A DNA stretch of 5,085 bases, taken from contig DASRJW010000089.1 of the NCBI GenBank assembly GCA_035649275.1, positions 1 through 5,085 of the forward strand, in the 5' to 3' direction. How positions within the stretch are numbered: the first letter of the stretch is position 1; every line of letters starts with the position of its first letter. The notes under the pieces are model-generated. The model did not search any database. It saw nothing but the letters and a program-made list of their open reading frames with translations, and was not told where the DNA came from. The stretch comes from Candidatus Krumholzibacteriia bacterium. Its GTDB lineage: Bacteria; Krumholzibacteriota; Krumholzibacteriia; G020349025. The position numbers and the translations under genes are program-made. Below, one piece after another: positions 1-5,085 of this stretch.

Positions 1-20
1 CGCATGGAGGGAGGACGCGT

Positions 21-1316
<1,296 letters not shown>

Positions 1317-1451
1317 GCATTCCCCCGAGCCACAATGGTGAGCGCTCGCTCCCGACGACGAACCGGCGCCCAGACTAGCCCGTTGGATGCCGCAATTGCA
1401 AGCGGGCACGGTCCTTGCGGTCGTCTCGCAGCCTTCCCAGCGAGAGCGAGC

Positions 1452-1460
1452 ATGCATGCA
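1452..1460 (+). repeat. ATGCATGCA repeat, TPR-gene side
   Basis: Second copy of ATGCATGCA, in mirror orientation to the one at 1312-1320, about 140 bases away, and 30 bases before the chosen start of the TPR gene. Its first ATG is in frame with that gene and would add 13 residues ([13 protein letters not shown]). I reject it as the start because the extension is polar and would sit in front of a clean signal sequence, with a poorer ribosome binding site. Confidence 0.45.
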
Positions 1461-1478
1461 CCCGCACATCGACCGCAC

Positions 1479-1482
1479 GGAG
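1479..1482 (+). promoter_or_regulatory. Ribosome binding site of the TPR gene
   Basis: GGAG lies 8 bases before ATG 1491, a normal Shine-Dalgarno distance. It supports this start over the in-frame ATG at 1452. Confidence 0.55.
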
Positions 1483-1490
1483 ACACGCGG

Positions 1491-3293
1491 ATGAGGCTGA
1501 TCGGGAGCGCTGTCCTCGTCGCGCTCGGATTCCTGGCGGGGACGGGGTCCTTCGCCAAGGAGCTCGAGCTCCCCACCGCGCCGCTGCGGCAGTACTACCA
1601 GGCCGAGCGCGAACGGGGCGCGGAACGGTCGGAAGCGCTCGCCCGCGCCCTGGTCCTGGTGTCGCGGCACCAACCGCTGGCAGAGCGACTGGAGCTCCTG
1701 CAACGCGCTTCCCTCGCCGACCCCACCTGGGTCGCGCCGCACCTCGAACGCTTCGTCCTCGAACTCCGCCAGCACGACCCGGCGAGCGCTAGCTTGGCGG
1801 CCCGCGACGCCGCCCGCTGCGTCTTCGCCGATGCCGTCCAGCAGTCGCGGCTGCTGCAAAAGCTCGAGCGCGGTGCGCACGCTCTCTTGCTGGCCACGCT
1901 GGTGACGCTGGTCGTCCTCATGCTCGGGCGGTCGCTCTTCTTCGTGCAACATCTCGCCGAAGCGCAAAGACGCGGCGTGTTCGCCGGCAGTCTCGTGGTC
2001 TCCGTGGCACTTCTCTGGTGTCTGTGGCGCTCTCCCTTCGGCGCCATCCTGCTGGCTCTGCTCTGCCTCGCTTCCTTTTCTTCCCGCAAGGAGCGGCGGA
2101 CCCTGGCGGCGCTGTGTTTCGCCCTGGCCGTGGGCGAGATCCCTCTCCCCTGGCTGCAGACCCACGCCATGCTCCTGGATCCGCGCAGCGCCAGCGCGCG
2201 CTTGGCCGCAGCCCAGCACGAGGGCGGCGACCCGCGCCTCGAGGCCAGCCTGGTCCGTGACGTGAGCCATGGGCGGGAACGCGAGCTCGTGCTCGGCTTG
2301 CTGGCGCGGCGGCGCGGCGACCTGGCCGGCGCCGAGAGTCATTACAGCGCGGCCCTCGCCGCGGACCCGAACTGGGCTGCACCGTACGTGAATCTCGCCA
2401 ACGTCTACTTCGTCCGCGGCGACATGCATCGCGCCGCCGCCGGTTATCGGAAGGCGCAATCGCTGGAGCCGGACAACCCCTTCGCCCACGCCAACCTGGC
2501 CCAGGCCTACATCCGGCTGCTGCAGTTCGGCGAGGTCGATCAGGAGCTGCATCGCGCGGCGGAGCTGGACTTCGACAGAATCACGCAGCAGCGTGCCGCT
2601 TGGCTGCACGGGCAGATCCCGGTGCTCGACGTCGTGCTCGGACCCAAGGAACTGCTGCGTCTGGCCGGGGACGAAGGGCGCGCCAAGCCCCAGCGCGCCG
2701 AGATGCTCCTGGAGGGCTGGCGCGGCGCCGGTTGGGACGGTCTCTCGCCGTGGAAGACCGCGACGGTCCTCCTCGGCCTGACCGTGCTGCTGCTATCGCG
2801 CTGGCGGGCGCGTTCGCTGGCGTTCGAGTGCCGCACGTGCCGCCGCGTCGTCTGCAGTCATTGCGCTCCGCGTCGCGAAGGGCGCGCGCCTATGTGTCCC
2901 TACTGCGAGACCCCCACGCCTCGCTTCGAACGGAACGAGGCGTACGAGGGCGTACTGACGCATCGCTCGCGGCCGCGGCATCAACAAGCGGCACGCTTGG
3001 TGGACCGCATGCCGCGCTGGATCGGCACCATCTTCCCCGGGGCGGCCGACCTCACGTGTGGCGCCCCGATGGCGGCTCTGTGGACTCTGCTCCTGGCGTG
3101 GGCAGCCTTGCTCACGGCCCATGCCCTCGTGCAAGCCGGCGGCGACCGCACGAGCCCGTGGTTCGTGTCGGCCAACGCCCAGGCCTTGCGCCTGGCCGTC
3201 GTGGTCTTTTTCCTGGCCTACCTGCAGGGACTGTTGCGTCTGCGGCGCTCCTGGCGCCGGCTCGGCAACGCTCATCCGGCCGAGGGACGGTGA
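1491..3293 (+). CDS. Multi-pass membrane TPR protein with a six-cysteine zinc-ribbon-like segment
   Basis: Product of 600 residues with no family name I can assign. Residues 1-22 form a signal sequence (short Arg-bearing N-terminus, hydrophobic core, possible signal peptidase site SFA/KE). Residues 23-128 are helical and soluble, perhaps degenerate TPRs. Four hydrophobic helices follow at about 129-147, 162-179, 181-197 and 204-220. Three TPR units lie at about 263-294, 296-329 and 330-362 (for example [20 protein letters not shown] and [20 protein letters not shown]). A fifth helix lies at 422-437, then six cysteines at 447, 450, 455, 458, 469 and 472, then helices at about 524-546 and 564-581 and an Arg-rich tail. 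Basic loops (148-161, 198-203, 436-441, 582-590) put the N-terminal region and the TPRs in the periplasm and the cysteine segment in the cytoplasm. TPRs usually bind proteins; the cysteines probably hold zinc. The DUF4388 gene starts 3 bases after the stop, so the two are probably translated together. I cannot name a substrate or partner from sequence. Confidence 0.88.
   Translation: MRLIGSAVLVALGFLAGTGSFAKELELPTAPLRQYYQAERERGAERSEALARALVLVSRHQPLAERLELLQRASLADPTWVAPHLERFVLELRQHDPASASLAARDAARCVFADAVQQSRLLQKLERGAHALLLATLVTLVVLMLGRSLFFVQHLAEAQRRGVFAGSLVVSVALLWCLWRSPFGAILLALLCLASFSSRKERRTLAALCFALAVGEIPLPWLQTHAMLLDPRSASARLAAAQHEGGDPRLEASLVRDVSHGRERELVLGLLARRRGDLAGAESHYSAALAADPNWAAPYVNLANVYFVRGDMHRAAAGYRKAQSLEPDNPFAHANLAQAYIRLLQFGEVDQELHRAAELDFDRITQQRAAWLHGQIPVLDVVLGPKELLRLAGDEGRAKPQRAEMLLEGWRGAGWDGLSPWKTATVLLGLTVLLLSRWRARSLAFECRTCRRVVCSHCAPRREGRAPMCPYCETPTPRFERNEAYEGVLTHRSRPRHQQAARLVDRMPRWIGTIFPGAADLTCGAPMAALWTLLLAWAALLTAHALVQAGGDRTSPWFVSANAQALRLAVVVFFLAYLQGLLRLRRSWRRLGNAHPAEGR
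3282..3286 (+). promoter_or_regulatory. Ribosome binding site of the DUF4388 gene, inside the TPR gene end
   Basis: GAGGG lies inside the last codons of the TPR gene, 10 bases before ATG 3297. With only 3 bases between the two genes, translational coupling is likely. Confidence 0.5.
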
Positions 3294-3296
3294 CGT

Positions 3297-4418
3297 ATGC
3301 AGGGAGCCCTCCAGGAATTCGGTCTCGCCGAGATCCTCCAGCTCGTGGCGATGCAGCACAAGACCGGGCTCTTGCGCGTCGAGAGCTACGACAAGCTGCT
3401 CACCTTCTACTTCGACAAGGGCATGCTCGTCTCTTGTCGGGACCGCCGCCGCATCGGCGACGATCCGCTGCTGGAGTTCATGAAGAAAACCGGCTACCTG
3501 GACGCCTGGCAGACCCTGCACCTGACCTTGGAGGTCGAAGAAAACAAGAAGGACGTAGCGGACGTCCTCCTGGACAAGCGCCTGCTCACGCCGGAGGAGC
3601 TGCGGCAAGCGGTGCTGGATATGACGCAGGATCTCGTCTTCCGCACCTATAACTGGAAGGAAGGTACCTACCGCTTCCTGGGCGGCGACGATTCGCTCCG
3701 CGGCCTGAGCCATACCGTAGGGCTGAAGATGGAGGCGGTGCTTCTGGAAGCGGCGCGTCGCGTCGACGAGTGGCCGCACATCCTCACCAAGCTCCCCAGC
3801 CCGCAGGCCCTGCTGGCGCCGATCACCACCCTGCCGACCTCGCTGGACGAGCGCTCGCAAACGCTGCTCTCGAAGCTGCGCAGTCCGATGCGCCTGGCCG
3901 AGCTCGTCGCCTGCGGCCGCTTGCCCGAATACGAGGTGTACGAGATCGTCGCCGCCGCCGTGGACGCCGGGCTCACGAGCATTCTCGAAATGCCCCGGCC
4001 GGTGGAGATACCGAAGGCCGCTCCGGTGGCGGCCGCGCTCTCCACCCCGGCGCCCAGGCCGGTGCCGCGCCGGCGTCTCGGGCTCGGCCTCCGCGCCATG
4101 CCGCAGCCGTCGATCCTCTTCTGGGCCCTGGCGCTCATCGCGTTGGGCTGCGCCCTCATGATCCTCGGGCTCCGCGATGGGGGCTCCCGGGCGGCGCGCA
4201 CGGAGATCGAGGTCTACACCGCGCGGGCGACGTTGCAGCGCGACCTCGAAACCTACCGCGCACTCCAGGGTCGCTATCCCGCCTCGTTGCAGGAGCTCGC
4301 CGACATGCAGCTCACCAGCCCGAGCGTGGTGGTAAGAGCCGGCGTCGTGAATTACACCCGCGGCGCCCGCGGCAAGAGCTTCGACCTCGATTACACCGGC
4401 GCCGACAAGAAACGTTGA
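3297..4418 (+). CDS. DUF4388 (PATAN) protein with a membrane helix and pseudopilin-like periplasmic tail
   Basis: Product of 373 residues. Residues 1 to about 130 match the DUF4388/PATAN pattern: MQGALQEFGLAEILQLVAMQ, then KTGLLRVES, a FYFDKGMLVSC strand, an ADVLLDKRLLTPEELRQAV segment and a W-x-EG-x-Y-x-F ending (YNWKEGTYRFLGG). Residues about 182-231 resemble a winged helix (SQTLLSKLRSPMRLAELV, then EYEVYEIVAAAVDAGL). A Pro/Ala-rich linker (233-258) and a basic stretch lead into one transmembrane helix at about 271-291, so the N-terminus should be cytoplasmic and the last 80 residues periplasmic. That tail (RDLETYRALQGRYPASLQEL, then a NYTRG and FDLDY strand pair) resembles the globular part of GspG/PilE-type pseudopilins. 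There is no prepilin peptidase motif before the helix, so it should not be processed as a pilin. PATAN domains occur in bacterial signalling proteins; in cyanobacterial PATAN response regulators such as PixE they bind the pilus motor PilB. The DUF4388 call is strong, the pseudopilin resemblance moderate and the cellular role unknown. Confidence 0.9.
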   Translation: MQGALQEFGLAEILQLVAMQHKTGLLRVESYDKLLTFYFDKGMLVSCRDRRRIGDDPLLEFMKKTGYLDAWQTLHLTLEVEENKKDVADVLLDKRLLTPEELRQAVLDMTQDLVFRTYNWKEGTYRFLGGDDSLRGLSHTVGLKMEAVLLEAARRVDEWPHILTKLPSPQALLAPITTLPTSLDERSQTLLSKLRSPMRLAELVACGRLPEYEVYEIVAAAVDAGLTSILEMPRPVEIPKAAPVAAALSTPAPRPVPRRRLGLGLRAMPQPSILFWALALIALGCALMILGLRDGGSRAARTEIEVYTARATLQRDLETYRALQGRYPASLQELADMQLTSPSVVVRAGVVNYTRGARGKSFDLDYTGADKKR

Positions 4419-4449
4419 TCGCTCCCGCGGGCACGCGTACTCTCGCCGC

Positions 4450-5085
4450 ATGGTCGTGGTCGATTTCTTCTTCGCCTTGCGTCCTCTCGTTCTCGTGCCG
4501 GCATGGAGCTTCTTCCTCCTGGGCCATGGCCTGATCGCAGGCGAGGGCTTCCCGACGCTCCGCTTCCTGCTGTTGAGCCTGGTGCTCGCCGCCGTCCATC
4601 TGGTCAACCAGGTCGTCGACGCGGAGAGCGACCGCCTGAACGGCAAGGGCTTTTTCCTCCAGCGCGGGATCTTTCGCGCCCGCACCTATGTGCTGGTGGC
4701 CTCGCTGCTGCTGGGCGCTGCCCTCGCCACGGCGTGGGGACTCGGCGTGGCGCCGGTCGGTCTCAGCGCCGCCGCGGCGCTGGGTCTCTCGTACAGCTTG
4801 CCGCCGCTGCGCTGGAGCGCCCGGCCCGGATGCGACCTGGTGGCGAACGCCATCGGCTACGGTGGTCTGGCGACCTGGATCGGCGCTGGCGAGATCAGCG
4901 CGGCGGTCCCTTGGGGGGCGCGGCTCGGAGCCTGCATGTTCGCGGTCGGTGCGGTGTTCCTGCACACGACGCTTCTCGATCTGGAAGGGGATCGACGCAC
5001 GGGCAAGCAGAGCAGTGGGGTCGTGCTCGGTGTGCAGCGCACCCGCATCGTCGCCGCTGTCTTGGCTCTCGCCGGCTGCGGCGCG
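4450..5085 (+). CDS. UbiA-family membrane prenyltransferase, 3' end cut by window
   Basis: Integral inner-membrane enzyme of the family that joins an isoprenoid diphosphate to an acceptor such as a quinone precursor, tetrapyrrole or glycerol phosphate, using Mg2+. The first 212 residues are present. They show LRPLVLVPAW near the start, the first Asp-rich motif as N53-QVVD-AES-D61 with R62, YSLPPLRW at 115-122 followed by a RPGCDLVANAIGYG segment, and the second motif D177-LEG-D181-RRTGK with SSGVVLG. Hydrophobic helices lie at about 12-28, 37-55, 79-97, 100-116, 130-146 and 157-175. Family members have about 280-300 residues, so roughly 80 are missing beyond the window edge, not through a frameshift. 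The first motif has Gln where ubiquinone-type enzymes usually have Asp (NDxxD). ATG 4450 fits the family's N-terminus, but no good Shine-Dalgarno precedes it. The 31-base gap from the DUF4388 stop holds no terminator, so read-through from the upstream genes is possible. The acceptor cannot be told from sequence. Confidence 0.9.
   Translation, partial: MVVVDFFFALRPLVLVPAWSFFLLGHGLIAGEGFPTLRFLLLSLVLAAVHLVNQVVDAESDRLNGKGFFLQRGIFRARTYVLVASLLLGAALATAWGLGVAPVGLSAAAALGLSYSLPPLRWSARPGCDLVANAIGYGGLATWIGAGEISAAVPWGARLGACMFAVGAVFLHTTLLDLEGDRRTGKQSSGVVLGVQRTRIVAAVLALAGCGA

Larger units (their letters stand above)
1317..1490. promoter_or_regulatory. Divergent intergenic region between asnS and the TPR gene
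   Basis: This 174-base spacer must carry the start signals for both divergent genes. For asnS, a weak sigma70-like pair can be drawn on the minus strand: TTGCAA at 1396-1401 and TAGTCT at 1372-1377, with an 18-base spacer, giving a leader of about 50 bases. Each box matches the consensus only partly. For the plus-strand operon I found no convincing -35/-10 pair. No T-box-like leader, riboswitch or terminator hairpin is recognisable. Both edges carry the word TGCATGCA (listed separately). That promoters lie here follows from the gene layout; the exact boxes are a guess. Confidence 0.4.

Noticed and set aside
1-20. A GGAGGGAGG stretch at the left edge, resembling a strong ribosome binding site on the plus strand.
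   Set aside because: No start codon at suitable spacing opens a believable plus-strand gene; the region is the end of asnS on the other strand and the 20 bases beyond it.
1317-2609. The asnS reading frame stays open on the minus strand for nearly 1,300 bases upstream of the start, suggesting an 862-residue fusion.
   Set aside because: The upstream part lies antisense to the TPR gene, has low-complexity Arg/Gly/Glu-rich content with no domain pattern, and AsnRS homology begins exactly at MQKAYIGEI. It is a by-product of high GC content.
4201-4418. The DUF4388 protein tail as evidence of a true secreted pseudopilin.
   Set aside because: There is no G-[FYML]-x-x-x-E prepilin peptidase site ahead of the helix, and 270 residues of cytoplasmic domains precede it. 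It can only be pilin-like, not a processed pilin.
4424-4431. CCCGCGGG palindrome just after the DUF4388 stop, considered as a terminator.
   Set aside because: The perfect palindrome leaves no loop, and no T-run follows, so it does not look like an intrinsic terminator.
2793-4685. A 630-codon open frame on the minus strand covering the end of the TPR gene, the DUF4388 gene and the start of the UbiA gene.
   Set aside because: Its translation is a compositional shadow (Arg, Gly, Ala, Gln-rich) without recognisable domains, while the plus strand carries clear protein families across the same stretch.

Overview
This 5,085-base window comes from a GC-rich bacterial chromosome; almost every codon in the real genes ends in G or C. 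It holds four protein genes: one on the minus strand and three on the plus strand in tandem. No RNA gene, insertion sequence, CRISPR array or phage gene is visible. The DUF4388/PATAN protein and the GC-rich coding style fit groups such as Myxococcota and other deltaproteobacterial lineages, Acidobacteriota, Gemmatimonadota or related uncultured phyla. The sequence alone does not allow a firmer placement.

Left third (21-1316, minus strand): a complete asparaginyl-tRNA synthetase (asnS), a housekeeping class II enzyme with all three catalytic motifs. It reads away from the rest of the window. Between it and the plus-strand genes lies a 174-base divergent spacer (1317-1490). Its two edges carry the same palindromic word, TGCATGCA, in mirror arrangement.

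Middle (1491-4418, plus strand): two genes separated by only 3 bases, very probably co-transcribed. The first encodes a 600-residue multi-pass membrane protein with a signal sequence, a TPR domain predicted in the periplasm and a six-cysteine zinc-ribbon-like segment predicted in the cytoplasm. The second encodes a 373-residue single-pass protein. It has an N-terminal DUF4388/PATAN domain, a winged-helix-like middle region, a transmembrane helix and a short periplasmic tail resembling the globular part of a type II secretion or type IV pilus pseudopilin. Both proteins span the inner membrane with interaction modules on both faces. I infer a small envelope signalling or assembly pair; the function is unknown.

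Right end (4450-5085, plus strand, cut by the window edge): the first 212 residues of a UbiA-family membrane prenyltransferase, starting 31 bases after the DUF4388 gene and possibly in the same transcript. The most interesting part of the window is the TPR/zinc-ribbon plus PATAN/pseudopilin-like pair. The rest looks ordinary.
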